Shown piece by piece: positions 35,801-46,076 of a stretch of DNA of 64,000 nt. Within the stretch, counting starts at the first letter, position 1. Every line of letters starts with the position of its first letter. The position numbers were made by a program, and so were the translations under genes. Location of the stretch: positions 248,001 to 312,000 of the forward strand of contig NZ_KB899091.1 in assembly GCF_000378045.1 (NCBI RefSeq), read 5' to 3'. Below the pieces are notes generated by a model. It did no database searches and was not told where the DNA came from. It saw only the letters and a list, made by a program, of their open reading frames with translations. The DNA comes from Marinobacterium rhizophilum DSM 18822 (GTDB lineage Bacteria; Pseudomonadota; Gammaproteobacteria; Pseudomonadales; Balneatricaceae).

Positions 35801-36047
35801 TATCCAGCAGCAGCTGCGCGACGGCAAGCCGCTGGAGCAGGCAGTGGTGGATGCCACCCTCATACGCGCGCGCCCCATTATACTGACCGCGGTAGCCGCC
35901 ATGCTGGGCGCTTTCTTCATCCTGGATGACCCGATTTTCAACGGACTGTCTGTCTCACTGATATTCGGCATTCTTGTCTCGACACTGCTGACACTGCTGG
36001 TGATCCCGGTCGTGTACTACGCCTACCACTACAAGGCGGTGAAATGA
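32826..36047 (+). CDS. RND-family efflux pump, inner-membrane component
   Basis: A 1073-residue pump with the twofold RND plan: helix 1, a large periplasmic loop, helices 2-6 (with GILVDDAIVVVENIHRHM, carrying the proton-relay aspartates), a second loop, and helices 8-12. It belongs to the AcrB-like superfamily; it is nearer to the HAE1-like branch with short porter loops than to metal pumps. Substrate unknown. The last 55 or so codons (from ILTAVAAMLGAFFILDDP) are repeated four more times downstream as non-coding copies. The present C-terminus YHYKAVK probably replaced an older one ending KADAKGG, which survives at the end of the array. Confidence 0.93.
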   Translation: MSEPRRLGISGAVARRFLTTEITPLLALVGLLLGLFAVLVTPREEEPQIDVTFANVFIAFPGASAKEVEQLVSTPAEQILSELAGVDHIYSASQPGMAVLTVQFEVGEKRSDTILRLYNAFYSNSDWLPPNSGIGQPLIKPKGIDDVPIVAGTLWSEDPAIGAYELSRIAHAIEAELQRVPGTRDIDTIGSPDRVVHVLLDPQRLAGHGIDIDNLRHALLAANTSSDAGRAVADNREIQIQAGTFLINAQEVADLVVGLNQGAPVFLRDVADIRYGADTPARYVQFGTGPAASNKGLAAMARQPAVTIAVAKKPGENAVEVADKLIARFAQLRGTFLPDGVQATITRNYGATANDKAQTLIKKLAFATASVVLLVLLTLGRREALVVGAAVIVTLAITLFASWAWGFTLNRVSLFALIFSIGILVDDAIVVVENIHRHMHLGGKSLTEAIPGAVDEVGGPTILATFTVIAALLPMAFVSGLMGPYMAPIPINASMGMLISLVVAFVFTPWLYRRVFLKAPPAHEHPEPQQPRSKLQVLFAHLMQPFLRARRGRAARVLLLLALLLLIAGSFGMAGMQWVVMKMLPFDNKSEFQVLVEMPEGTPLEDTNRVLNALADRISTVPEVTDYQTYAGTASPINFNGLVRQYYLRSAPYQGDIQVNLVDKHLRQRQSHDIARALRAPLQDIGRALGANVKIVEVPPGPPVLAPLVAEIYGLDYGGQIEAARAVRQLMEATPDIVDVDDFIEAPQRKLIVAVDRQRASHLGVSQRSVVNALSAALHGEDASYVHSENSKYPIPIRLEFSEGNKADIDALGALRVRSATGALVPVGEVTDFRWSNRDQTLYHKDLLPVMFVTGDMAGPLDSPLYGMAEVASQLAEKPILGAPLQQFFTGQPDNPYAWSLKWDGEWQITFETFRDMGLAYSVGLILIYLLVVAQFRSYSLPLIIMAPIPLTLIGILPGHALLDKQFTATSMIGMIALAGIIVRNSILLVDFIQQQLRDGKPLEQAVVDATLIRARPIILTAVAAMLGAFFILDDPIFNGLSVSLIFGILVSTLLTLLVIPVVYYAYHYKAVK

Positions 36048-36885
36048 CAATACGACAACATACACCGACCTAAACTGCCCGCGGTGGCCGCCATGCCGGT
36101 GCCGGTGCCGGTGCCAGTCAGGGCTTCATCCTCGATGACCCGATTTTCAGCGGACTGTCGGTCTCACTGATATTCGGTATTCTGGTCTCGACACTGCTGA
36201 CGCTGCTGGTGATCCCGGTGGTGTACTACGCCTACCACTACAAGGCGGTGAAATGACAATACGACAATATGCACCGACCTTAAACTGACCGCGGTGGCCG
36301 CCATGCCGGTGCCGGTGCCAGTCAGGGCTTCATCCTCGATGACACGATATTCAGCGGACTGTCGGTCTCACTGATATTCGGTATTCTGGTCTCGACACTG
36401 CTGACGCTGCTGGTGATCCCGGTGGTGTACTACGCCTACCACTACAAGGCGGTGAAATGACAATACGACAATATGCACCGACCTTAAACTGACCGCGGTG
36501 GCCGCCATGCCGGTGCCGGTGCCAGTCAGGGCTTCATCCTCGATGACCCGATATTCAGCGGACTGTCGGTCTCACTGATATTCGGTACTCTGGTCTCGAC
36601 ACTGCTGACGCTGCTGGTGATCCCGGTCGTGTACTACGCCTACCACTACAAGGCGGTGAAATGACAATACGACAACATGCAGCGACCTAAACTGCCCGCG
36701 GTGGCCGCCATGCCGGTGCCGGTGCCGGTCAGGGCTTCATCCTCGATGACCCGATATTCAGCGGACTGTCGGTCTCACTGATATTCGGTATTCTGGTCTC
36801 GACACTGCTGACCCTGCTGGTGATCCCGGTGGTGTAGTACGCCTACCACTACAAGGCGGATGCCAAAGGCGGCTGAAGAAAATAC
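35882..36885 (+). repeat. Tandem array of the RND gene 3' end (five copies)
   Basis: Units start at 35882 (inside the gene), 36074, 36284, 36488 and 36691, about 192-210 bp each. Each carries the codons for DPIFxGLSVSLIFGILVSTLLTLLVIPVVYYAYHYK and, except the last, the stop and a short GC-poor tail (CAATACGACAA). Copies 2-5 have a CCGGTG-type microsatellite in place of CTGGGCG, which puts them out of frame, and copy 5 has TAG in place of a tyrosine codon. No independent start precedes them. The last copy runs into unique sequence encoding ADAKGG and a stop, probably the ancestral gene end. Confidence 0.93.
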
Positions 36886-36903
36886 CCGGGGCCCGCCGCC
36901 TTG

Positions 36904-37671
36904 TTAGTGCATCCAGCCACTCAACACCATGCTGCTGCCCGTGCCCAGCAGGACCACCTGCACGATCCGTTGAAAAGCCGCCACCGACAGTCGCTCACGG
37001 CCAAAGCGGCCCAGCCAGAGCCCGATCAGCGCCGGCAACACGCAACTGAAGGAGATCATCAGATCGTCCGATGACATCAGGCCATGAGACCCCAGCGCCG
37101 AACCAATGATCAAGCTGCCCGACAGGAACATCAGGCTGATCGCAAACACGAATTCCCCCTTCTCGAGCTCCATCGCCAACAGGGCCTGCACGGCTGGAAA
37201 GCCGAAAAAGGACGTCATTCCACCCAGCACACCGCTGATCAGCCCGCTCGCACCCAGAAACGCGGGCTGCCAGCGCGGGCTGACTTGCCTGGGTCGCAGC
37301 AGCTGCGACAGTACCGTTACCAGTATCATCATGCCGACCAGCATCGACAGCACTTGTGAGCTGAAGTAGGCCAGCAGCTGGACCGACACCAGCATCGACA
37401 GCAACATGGCGCCGAACAGTGGCCAGAGTCTGCGGATGACATGCAGATGTCGACGCCCCAGCAGTACCTGAACCACATTGGTTGCCACTATGGCCCCCAT
37501 GGACCAGCCCATTGCAGTGGTCACCGGCACAGCGGTCAGCAAAGTCGCCACGGGAATTGCGATCAGCGGCATGCCGAAACCGCAGAGTCCCTTGACGAAA
37601 CCGGCGGCAACAAAGGTAAACGCCAGCAGCATCACCAGCTGCAGCGAAAAGGTGTGCGCAATATCACTCAT
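36904..37671 (-). CDS. Sulfite exporter TauE/SafE-family permease
   Basis: A 255-residue inner-membrane protein of the TSUP family with about eight helices. Visible are two similar halves, beginning at FVAAGFVKGLCGFGMPLIAIPVATLL and FLGASGLISGVLGGMTSFFGFPAVQALLAME, the repeat motif of the family. The ATG at 37669-37671 gives the normal N-terminus; about 100 codons of open frame upstream are not protein-like. No strong ribosome site is seen. Proteins of this family export sulfite, sulfonates or other organic anions; the substrate here is unknown. Confidence 0.87.
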   Translation of the reverse strand: MSDIAHTFSLQLVMLLAFTFVAAGFVKGLCGFGMPLIAIPVATLLTAVPVTTAMGWSMGAIVATNVVQVLLGRRHLHVIRRLWPLFGAMLLSMLVSVQLLAYFSSQVLSMLVGMMILVTVLSQLLRPRQVSPRWQPAFLGASGLISGVLGGMTSFFGFPAVQALLAMELEKGEFVFAISLMFLSGSLIIGSALGSHGLMSSDDLMISFSCVLPALIGLWLGRFGRERLSVAAFQRIVQVVLLGTGSSMVLSGWMH

Positions 37672-37793
37672 GCAGCGAACCGGTATAGGGCATTGGAAAG
37701 GCTTTTGCGGCATTCTACTCGATAGAACGCTCCGGCAGGTGTACAGGATATCGCTAAACGTGACAGCTGCCTGCACGACAGAAGGACAACCGC

Positions 37794-39494
37794 TTGGAAT
37801 CAGGATTCGACCGGCCGGTAACGGCCAGCCTCGATAACCCGCGCTACTACCTGCAGAATTTTCGCAGCGTCGTGCAATGGGTAACCACACACCATGCCGA
37901 CCTGTTGACACCCGGGGAAGCCGCCCGGCTGCAGCAATTCGACGCGCTGCCCGACGCGTCCCAGGCACTGCTGGTGCGAATGGTCATGCGCAAGGGGGAT
38001 CAGTTTCGCACATCCAAACTGGCCTATGCGGAGATCGGCCAGGCCGCAGTGGCACTGCAACCGCTGATCAGCCAGGGGTGGGTCGACCCTCAGCCTGCAC
38101 TGTCGCTGGAGCAGCTGTTTGCCTTGCTGACCCGGGCTGAGCTGACACGAGCGCTGCGCATTCCGCTGGCACAGGCCGGCCTTAAACCCAGCGCCACCAA
38201 GCAGGCCATGCTGGCAGCGCTGGCGGATACATCGCCGGCCCCTGCTGCGCTAAAGCTCTGGTGCCCGGAGATCGCGGATACGGTTGTCGCGCTGCTCTGC
38301 GGCCCCTTGTTTGAGCGCCTGCGGCTGATGTTTTTCGGCAACCTGCGCCAGGACTGGTCCGAGTTCGTGCTGGCTGAGCTCGGGCGACAGCGCTATGAAA
38401 ACGTGCCCTTCTCGCCGCAGTCACGTGCCTTTCACCAACGCAGTGAAGTGGACAGTTATTTGCACCTGCAGGCATGCCGCGACCGGCTGGATGCCGGTGA
38501 GGCCCCGGATAATATCTGGCCCGAAGTCCCCCGCGAGCAGGCGCCTAACCCCTGGCTGGAATCGCGCCGCGCACGCCTGCTGTTCACCCTTGGGCGCATG
38601 GCAGAGCGCGCCGGTGATGCAGCGCTGGCATGCCAAGCCTACAGCCTCAGCGCCCATCGCGAGGCCCGGCTGCGGCGCCTGCGACTGGAAGAGCGCCACG
38701 GCGAGGCGGAACAGGTCTTTTGCCAGGTCAGTAACGCCCTGGCAGCCCCCGTCGATGCGGCCGAACAGCAGGGCCTGGTGCGGATTCGCCAGCGCCTGGC
38801 AAGGCGCCTTGGCAAGGCGATTGCACGCGTACCCCGGCCACCCGCGATCCCCGACATCCAGCTGGTGCTGCCCATGCCTGCGCAGGGCTCGGTGGAAATG
38901 GCGGTCGTGGCCCACCTGTCGAAGCCCGATGCCCCTGTGTGCTATGTCGAGAATACGCTGCTGAACGGGCTCTTTGCCCTGCTGTGCTGGCCCGCGCTCT
39001 ATGCCCCGCTGCCCGGCGCCTTTTTCCACCCGTTTCATGCGGCACCCGCGGACCTTGATCGGGACGATTTCGTCTCCCGGCGCCAGACCCTGTTCGACAA
39101 CTGCCTGGCGGATCTGGATACGGGGGACTATCGAACACGCATGTTCGACACCTGGGAACAGAAACAGGGGGTCGCCTGCCCTTTTATTCACTGGCCGACA
39201 CTGACCCGCGAACTGCTGGGCCTGGCTCTGGACTGCATCCCGCCGCAAGACCTGCAGGCCTGCTTTTCAAGGCTGCTGGCAGGTCTGCGGGCACATCGCT
39301 CCGGCTTGCCCGACCTGATCCAGTTCTGGCCGGCATCCGGTGCTTACCGTCTTATCGAGGTAAAAGGCCCGGGCGATCGCCTGCAGGATCACCAGCGCCG
39401 CTGGCTTGAATTCTGTCTATCCAGCGGGATTGATGTGGCGCTGTGCCACGTTCGTTGGGAGAGCGCCGCTGGCAACAGCGAATGTGAAACCTGA
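37794..39494 (+). CDS. VRR-NUC domain nuclease, prokaryotic FAN1-like
   Basis: A 566-residue structure-specific nuclease candidate. The N-terminal part (NPRYYLQNFRSVVQWVTTHHADLL) and SAP-like/TPR-like middle match bacterial FAN1 homologues. The C-terminal VRR-NUC core shows DLIQFWPASGAYRLIEVKGPGDRLQDHQRRWLEFCLSSGIDVALCHV, with E522 and K524 of the PD-(D/E)xK site. No ATG lies near the N-terminus; a TTG at 37794 with AGAAGGA eight bases upstream fits both the ribosome site and the homologous start. Homologues cut DNA flaps and help repair interstrand cross-links. Confidence 0.9.
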   Translation: MESGFDRPVTASLDNPRYYLQNFRSVVQWVTTHHADLLTPGEAARLQQFDALPDASQALLVRMVMRKGDQFRTSKLAYAEIGQAAVALQPLISQGWVDPQPALSLEQLFALLTRAELTRALRIPLAQAGLKPSATKQAMLAALADTSPAPAALKLWCPEIADTVVALLCGPLFERLRLMFFGNLRQDWSEFVLAELGRQRYENVPFSPQSRAFHQRSEVDSYLHLQACRDRLDAGEAPDNIWPEVPREQAPNPWLESRRARLLFTLGRMAERAGDAALACQAYSLSAHREARLRRLRLEERHGEAEQVFCQVSNALAAPVDAAEQQGLVRIRQRLARRLGKAIARVPRPPAIPDIQLVLPMPAQGSVEMAVVAHLSKPDAPVCYVENTLLNGLFALLCWPALYAPLPGAFFHPFHAAPADLDRDDFVSRRQTLFDNCLADLDTGDYRTRMFDTWEQKQGVACPFIHWPTLTRELLGLALDCIPPQDLQACFSRLLAGLRAHRSGLPDLIQFWPASGAYRLIEVKGPGDRLQDHQRRWLEFCLSSGIDVALCHVRWESAAGNSECET

Positions 39495-39543
39495 GGGCCG
39501 CAGCCTGCACCAATGCAGCTACAGCAGCCCCTCACTGCCGACA

Positions 39544-40569
39544 TTAAGCCCGTACATGCGCCCGCTCGCACAGTGTATTCAGGGCCGTCACCCAATCCGG
39601 ATGGTCATTCAGGCAGGGCACCAGCACCAGCTCCTCGCCACCGGCTTCGCGGAACAGCTCGGCACCGCGATCGCCGATCTCCTCCAGCGTTTCAATACAG
39701 TCGGCGACAAAGGCCGGGCACATGACCAGCACCTTCTTCACACCCTGGGCCGCCAGGGCTTCGAGGCGCTGTTCGGTGTAGGGCTCGATCCATTTGGCCC
39801 GCCCCAGGCGTGACTGAAACGACACCGACCACTTGTCGGAAGGCAGGCCCAGTTGTGTGGCGAACGCGTCGGCACTGTGCATGCACTGGGCGCGATAACA
39901 GTGTTCAAGCACTTCAGCCGGCGCCGTGGCGCAGCAGTTGGCGCTGCCACAGCAATGGCTGCCGGTCACATCCAGCTTGCGCAGATGGCGCTCCGGCAAG
40001 CCGTGAAAGCTCAGCAGCAAATGGTCAAAGTCCTGCGCCAGGTGGGGCTTCGCGCTCGCCACCAGCGCATCCAGGTACTCCGGCTGATCATAAAAAGGCT
40101 CCAGTATCGACAGTTGCACGGCCAGTTTGCGCTCGCGCAATACCCGCCGGGCTTCTTCAACCACGGTGGTCACGGTGCTGTCGGCAAACTGCGGATACAG
40201 CGGCGCCAGGGTCACCTTTTTGATCCCCTGCCCGGCCAGTTTCAGCAACTGTGTTTCAATCGATGGCTCTCCATAACGCATGGCCAGCTCCACCGGGCCA
40301 TGCAGCCAGGCCTCGCCCATGGCCTTCTGCAGGCGCTGACTCAGCACCACAAGCGGCGAACCCTCGTCCCACCAGATGGAGGCATAGGCGTGGGCGGACT
40401 GCTCCGGACGCTTGATCAGAATCAGCGATACCAGCAAGCGGCGCACCGGCCAGGGGAGATCGATCACGTACGGGTCCATCAGGAACTGGTTCAGGTAGCG
40501 CCGTACATCCGCCACCTCAGTCGAGGCCGGCGAGCCCAGGTTCACCAGCAATAACGCCTGATCCTTCAT
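39544..40569 (-). CDS. hemH: Ferrochelatase
   Basis: The final haem-synthesis enzyme, inserting Fe2+ into protoporphyrin IX; about 341 residues. Motifs are [12 protein letters not shown] at the N-terminus, [16 protein letters not shown], the catalytic histidine in [16 protein letters not shown], and the C-terminal [28 protein letters not shown] region with the conserved glutamate. Cysteines cluster in [25 protein letters not shown], but whether an Fe-S cluster is present cannot be told. The ATG at 40567-40569 has AGGATG upstream; 46 earlier codons are not family-like. It converges on the nuclease gene. Confidence 0.95.
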   Translation of the reverse strand: MKDQALLLVNLGSPASTEVADVRRYLNQFLMDPYVIDLPWPVRRLLVSLILIKRPEQSAHAYASIWWDEGSPLVVLSQRLQKAMGEAWLHGPVELAMRYGEPSIETQLLKLAGQGIKKVTLAPLYPQFADSTVTTVVEEARRVLRERKLAVQLSILEPFYDQPEYLDALVASAKPHLAQDFDHLLLSFHGLPERHLRKLDVTGSHCCGSANCCATAPAEVLEHCYRAQCMHSADAFATQLGLPSDKWSVSFQSRLGRAKWIEPYTEQRLEALAAQGVKKVLVMCPAFVADCIETLEEIGDRGAELFREAGGEELVLVPCLNDHPDWVTALNTLCERAHVRA

Positions 40570-40701
40570 GTCACATCCTGTTCCAATGCCAAGCCGGACA
40601 AAAGCCGCTTGCCACGCTGATTGAAATGACCCCGGAGCACCAAATGCGCCGATTCGATCCACAAAATTCCGCCAGTATACCCACAGAGCGCCGCGACCTG
40701 A

Positions 40702-41871
<1,170 letters not shown>

Positions 41872-41875
<4 letters not shown>

Positions 41876-42087
41876 ACCGCATCAATCCACAGAAGCTGCA
41901 GCTGTCAAAATGGACAGCAACGCAGCCCTGTAACCGGGAAAAGCACTTTCTGGTTACAGAGCTGTATCGCGATGACGAAGGCCAGGTACTGGAAATCGAG
42001 CTGCAGGCGGTGCTGACCGGGCGCAATCAGCGCCTGCCCTGGCAGGTACTCAAGGATGACAGTACCTGGCGCCAGGGCTGGAAATAG
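41872..42087 (+). CDS. TIGR02450-family Trp-rich small protein
   Basis: A 71-residue basic protein of unknown function, rich in tryptophan at conserved places (LSKWTA, LPWQVL, STWRQGWK) and with the core EKHFLVTELYRDDEGQVLEIELQAVLTGR. It starts with TTG (41872-41874) overlapping the stop of the flavoprotein gene, with GGAGG seven bases before, so it is translationally coupled. Family identity is strong by motif. Confidence 0.85.
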
Positions 42088-42141
42088 CGGTGCAAGCTGA
42101 GGCGGCTTTTCCGCGAGTGCAGTGGCAGGTCCGAATGGCTG

Positions 42142-43020
42142 CTAAGCCTCGCCGAGCACAAAGCCGCGAACCGCCTGGTAAAACCTCGTCGGCTCCTCGA
42201 CATGGGCAAAGTGACCGGCGAGCTCAAAAATATCCAGCTGCGCCCCGGGCACCCGCCTGGCGATATCCTCCGACATGTCCGCCGGTGTCAGCACATCGTG
42301 CCGGCCCGCAAGCACCAGCGTCGGAACTCGAAGCAAGGCCAGGTCGGGCCTCAGATCCATGGTGGAGGCTTCGCGCCCCATAAAGGTCAGCAGCGGAGCT
42401 ATATGGATGGGCAAGCGGGCACAACGCTGCAAATACCGCTCGGCCTTGCGATCCAGGGCACGGAAATATAATTTCACCACGCGCGACCACAGGCGGGTCG
42501 CCTCTTCATCCGTATTGCACCGGCCAGCCCACCAGTCCTGCAGTGCCACCATGGAATCGGCGAACCAGGGCTGGCGCTGGTGAGCAGCCAGGGCCGCAAG
42601 CATGGCGTGCGGGTCGGACAGGCGGCCGCCGAAGCAGGCGGTGGTGCTGTACAGAACAAGTTTTGACAGGCCATCAGGATATCGGCTGGCATAGTGCTGG
42701 GCCACCATGCCACCGTGCGACCAGCCCATGATAATGGGACTTTCCAGTCCCAGGTGTCGGCGCAGCGCATCCAGATCGGCGGCATAATCGGCCAGCGCGT
42801 AAGCCCCGTTCGTCGGGGCATTCGACAGGCCCGAGCCCCGCGGGTGCAGCGCGATAACAGTCGCGAACGCATCAATCCCGGCAAAATCATCCCACGAGCG
42901 CGCATCCCAGCCCGGCCCGCCTGAATGGGCGATCAGCGCGGGCCCGCGCCCACGTACGCTGTAGTGAATACGAATACCATTCAGAATCGCATCATAATCG
43001 CCGGGGCTGAGCTGGGGCAT
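42142..43020 (-). CDS. Alpha/beta hydrolase (proline iminopeptidase-like)
   Basis: A 292-residue cytoplasmic hydrolase. Oxyanion-loop motif AHSGGPGWDARSW (the HGGPG variant of prolyl aminopeptidases), nucleophile elbow GWSHGGMVAQ, acid in LVLAGRHDVLTP, and histidine in AGHFAHVEEP. Length and motif order fit the alpha/beta-hydrolase fold family. Exact substrate unknown. It faces the preceding small-gene operon tail-to-tail; upstream is the porin gene, separated by a terminator-like hairpin. Confidence 0.88.
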   Translation of the reverse strand: MPQLSPGDYDAILNGIRIHYSVRGRGPALIAHSGGPGWDARSWDDFAGIDAFATVIALHPRGSGLSNAPTNGAYALADYAADLDALRRHLGLESPIIMGWSHGGMVAQHYASRYPDGLSKLVLYSTTACFGGRLSDPHAMLAALAAHQRQPWFADSMVALQDWWAGRCNTDEEATRLWSRVVKLYFRALDRKAERYLQRCARLPIHIAPLLTFMGREASTMDLRPDLALLRVPTLVLAGRHDVLTPADMSEDIARRVPGAQLDIFELAGHFAHVEEPTRFYQAVRGFVLGEA

Positions 43021-43166
43021 GGCTGATCTCCTTGTCCTGACCGGTTCCGTAACCCGATGTTTGCATCAAGTGTAGGCCCCTTTAAAAGACAGCCGATGGA
43101 GAGCACGGCTGGCAGGACGGCAAAGAATGCGCAATAGGCCCCTGTCACGGCGCTCTAAACGAAGAA

Positions 43167-43201
43167 AGGCCTGTACGCCGGGGTAATAGCGTCACAGGCC
43201 T
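43167..43201 (-). terminator. Probable terminator of the porin gene
   Basis: AGGCCTGT (43167-43174) pairs with ACAGGCCT (43194-43201). An inner ACG/CGT pair shortens the loop. On the minus strand TTTCTTC follows the stem. It lies 29 bp past the porin stop. Confidence 0.65.
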
Positions 43202-43229
43202 GAAACCGAAATACTCGAAGGTCGAGCGG

Positions 43230-44465
43230 TTACAGCACGGCGATAGTGTAATTCAGGATCAGACGGTTTTCGTCCGAGTTGTAGGTTTCACTCGAGTGCA
43301 CATGGGCATTGCGCCAGCGCAGCGACAGACCTTCAATGCTCTGGAAGCTGTATTTAAGCTCGACGTTACGTTCCCATTCCTGCCCTTCGCTTGAACCGCC
43401 GGTATCAATGTTGTCACCACGGGTGTAACGGGTCATGAGCGCCAAGCCGGGAACGGCCTTGAAGTCATAATCTACGCGTGCCTGCCAGGAGTTCTCTTCA
43501 GCGCGGTCAAAATCCAGCCGCTGTACCGAGTTCCAGGTATTCAGGCTGTTGTCATCGTGATTAAAACCATCCCAGGACTCTTCATACGCGTCGCCATTCA
43601 CGGTCTGGTAAGACAGTGTCAGCTTGGCGTTATCGATCTTGAGCTGGGCGGCAATGTTGGTCAGATCACTTTCGTAATCCGCACCGACAGTATCCAGGGC
43701 GCCAGCGCCATCGGCTTCACCGTGATAGTGGTGCAGGTCCAGCAGAAGCGCCATGTCGTTGGCCAGTTTCACCGGATAGCTGGCATTGACGTAAGTCTGG
43801 CGCAGCACGTTGTCAGCCTCGCCGTGGGCCAGCTGAACACCCAGACCGTTGGCAAAACGGTAGCCGCCACCGATGACCGCCACTTCATAGTCGTTACCCG
43901 TGTTATCGGTGTAGGACTTGAAATCGTCTTCAGTTTTGGAGGTTCCCTTGTCCGACCAGATGCCGTACAGATCGACGCCATTGAAATTGCCGAAGGCCAT
44001 TACAGCCTGGGTGGCGCTCGGTGTGGCGCGGGAATCGGAGTCATTAAACAGCGGCGTACCCAGCACCATGCGGCCGGCCCTGAGCTCCGCATTCTGGCCC
44101 AGTTTCAGCTTGACCAGCGCCTGGCCGAACTTGGTGTAACTGCCCTGGGAGCCGTCGTCCTCACTCTGCAGTAGACCCGTACCACCTTTACCCTTGTCGC
44201 CAAACAGCTTGCCGACGGTAAACAGCGAGGCATCGAAGCCGATCAGGTTATTGACATAGCCTGACTGGTAATCCAGACGCAGCGCCTGGGACAGGGCTTC
44301 GGAATCGGCATTGGCGGAATCCTTGTCGCGATTGAAGTAGAAGGTGCGGAAACTCGCCGTCAGGCTGTCGTCGTTCAGCAGGCCGGAACCGGCGGCATTG
44401 GCATGCAGGCTCAGGGAGGTAGCCGCCAGTACGGCTGCGGTGACCAGGGTACGTTGGAATTGCAT
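43230..44465 (-). CDS. Outer-membrane porin, OprD-like family
   Basis: About 411 residues with a signal peptide (MQFQRTLVTAAVLAATSLSL, then HANA). The mature part begins GSGLLNDDSLTASFRTFYFNRDKDS, typical of OprD-type 18-strand porins. It has alternating beta-strand patterns and a C-terminal strand SDENRLILNYTIAVL that ends in Leu rather than Phe. A segment GRMVLGTPLFNDSDSRATPSATQAV is characteristic of the family. The ATG at 44463-44465 is used; AAGGAG lies about 11 bases upstream. OprD relatives admit amino acids, peptides and organic acids; the substrate is not readable here. Confidence 0.88.
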   Translation of the reverse strand: MQFQRTLVTAAVLAATSLSLHANAAGSGLLNDDSLTASFRTFYFNRDKDSANADSEALSQALRLDYQSGYVNNLIGFDASLFTVGKLFGDKGKGGTGLLQSEDDGSQGSYTKFGQALVKLKLGQNAELRAGRMVLGTPLFNDSDSRATPSATQAVMAFGNFNGVDLYGIWSDKGTSKTEDDFKSYTDNTGNDYEVAVIGGGYRFANGLGVQLAHGEADNVLRQTYVNASYPVKLANDMALLLDLHHYHGEADGAGALDTVGADYESDLTNIAAQLKIDNAKLTLSYQTVNGDAYEESWDGFNHDDNSLNTWNSVQRLDFDRAEENSWQARVDYDFKAVPGLALMTRYTRGDNIDTGGSSEGQEWERNVELKYSFQSIEGLSLRWRNAHVHSSETYNSDENRLILNYTIAVL

Positions 44466-45006
44466 TAAGGTGTGACTCCTTGCCAAGGGTAAATCCAGAT
44501 TCAATCTGCGCAACACAATATACGTACCGGTTGGTTTAGTCCAGTATCGAGCAGGCTTTATCGACCTGAACCGTTAATTTCGTAGCCCTTCACATGACAG
44601 TTAAAGCACTTGTGTCGCCTGCGGCTGGCGACCTAAACCGACCACAAATCGGGCATAACGCAGAAACCGAAAACGCCGGTAAAGGTCGTCAATCCCCGCT
44701 GTAGCTTTGCATCCAGGAGGCGCGCGGCAACATCAACACCGCCTGGCGCTGATCGACACAGCGTTGCGCCCGCCAAGCATGGAAGCCAGACCGAGTGATT
44801 GACGCTTGCTGGCTTTGCTCCTACCTTGAAAGCAGCCTTAGAGACTCAGGCGTTTCCCGCTCTTGGCGTGTTTCGGTTATGTGTTGATCCGACCCGCGAT
44901 TAACCTTGATGTTGTGGCGCTCGCCATGGCCTGCGGCCAATGAATCAGTAATCCTGCTGTATTCGGGGTTACGAACCCGTTCATCGACGACGCTTGAGGT
45001 CACCCG
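44466..45006. other. Intergenic region between porin and methyltransferase-family genes
   Basis: About 540 bp without a convincing gene. It holds a stem (GTCGCC 44614-44619, GGCGAC 44627-44632) in the part that would be upstream of the porin promoter. A 60-codon minus-strand frame at 44821-45003 has no protein-like features. Nothing else stands out. Confidence 0.45.
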
Positions 45007-45969
45007 ATGCTGACAACGTTCCCACCCCGGCTTGATGGGAAATTCTATCTGACCGAGGGCGGTACCGAGACGGAGATCCTCTACAAATGGGGTTTCGAGC
45101 TACCCGAGTTTGCGATGTTCCCGTTACTCGATAACCCCGAGGCCGATGCAGTCATCCGCAACATGTACCGGCGCTACTTCGACGTAGCCCAAGCTCATGA
45201 TACCGGGCTAGTGATCATCGGCCACGATTATCGGGCAAGCCCGGACTGGGGGGCTAAGCTCGGGTACTCGCCCGAACAGCTCGCCCAAATGCAACACCGT
45301 GTGATCCGTTTTCTGGCCGACATGCGGGCGGAGTACGAAGGCAGAGTGACGGATGTCTACATCGCCGGCTGCATCGGCCCCCGGGGGGACGCGTATGGTA
45401 GTGGGGGCGCGATCACCGCTACGCAGGCCGAGGAATATCACTCGGTGCAAATGTCCACGCTGAAAGAAACCGAAGCCGACATGGCGATCGCCCTGACATT
45501 CAACAATGTCCCCGAAGCCGTGGGGGTCATACGCGCGGCCGAAGCCCTTGGCATGCCGCTCGGGGTTAGCCTGACCCTTACGACCGAGGGACGACTTCGG
45601 TCTGGTCCGTCACTTCGCGAGGCCGTTGAAGCCATCGACGAGAAGACCGGCGGGGCAGCGGCCTGGTTCGGCACAAACTGTGCCCACCCTCTTGAGTTCA
45701 CCCCAGCCCTCGCCGACGTGGGCCCCTGGCTTGAGCGACTGCGCTATGTTCGCCCCAACGCGGTGAGAATGGAGCAGATTGCGCTGTGCAAGCTGGGGCA
45801 CCTTGAGGATGGTGATCCGCTCGAACTGGGCCGGCAGATGGGTGAGGTCGCACGCAGGCATCCGCAGATGGATATTCTGGGTGGCTGCTGCGGTACCGAT
45901 GAGCGACACCTTGGCGAGATCGCAAAGAATATCAATTCGATGCTTGGCGCTGTTGCCTCGGGCCGATAA
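45007..45969 (+). CDS. Homocysteine S-methyltransferase-family protein
   Basis: A 320-residue TIM-barrel protein. The N-terminal FYLTEGGTETEILYKWGFELPEFA and the zinc ligands C225 (GTNCAHP) and C294/C295 (GGCCGTD) are those of the Pfam S-methyl_trans family (MHT, BHMT, MmuM). It lacks a partner domain, so it is not a full MetH. The methyl donor could be S-methylmethionine or a betaine; this particular branch is not one I can name. GAGG lies nine bases before the ATG. The gene after it encodes a SnoaL-like protein. Confidence 0.85.
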   Translation: MLTTFPPRLDGKFYLTEGGTETEILYKWGFELPEFAMFPLLDNPEADAVIRNMYRRYFDVAQAHDTGLVIIGHDYRASPDWGAKLGYSPEQLAQMQHRVIRFLADMRAEYEGRVTDVYIAGCIGPRGDAYGSGGAITATQAEEYHSVQMSTLKETEADMAIALTFNNVPEAVGVIRAAEALGMPLGVSLTLTTEGRLRSGPSLREAVEAIDEKTGGAAAWFGTNCAHPLEFTPALADVGPWLERLRYVRPNAVRMEQIALCKLGHLEDGDPLELGRQMGEVARRHPQMDILGGCCGTDERHLGEIAKNINSMLGAVASGR

Positions 45970-46076
45970 TACAGCGCTTGTACGGCAAAAAAGCGCCAGA
46001 AAAACGGCTCAAGTACACGCTGGGCGAACCCTGGCTTTCTATGATTAAAAAAACTGCAAACAAGAGGGCAAGCGCG

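Noticed and set aside
35882-36885. CRISPR array or diversity-generating retroelement
   Set aside because: Repeat units are about 200 bp and encode a gene end; there are no short repeats with unique spacers. Differences between copies are not adenine-specific, and no reverse transcriptase is present.
44821-45003. A short minus-strand ORF before the methyltransferase-family gene
   Set aside because: Sixty codons without ribosome site or family pattern, overlapping a likely promoter region.
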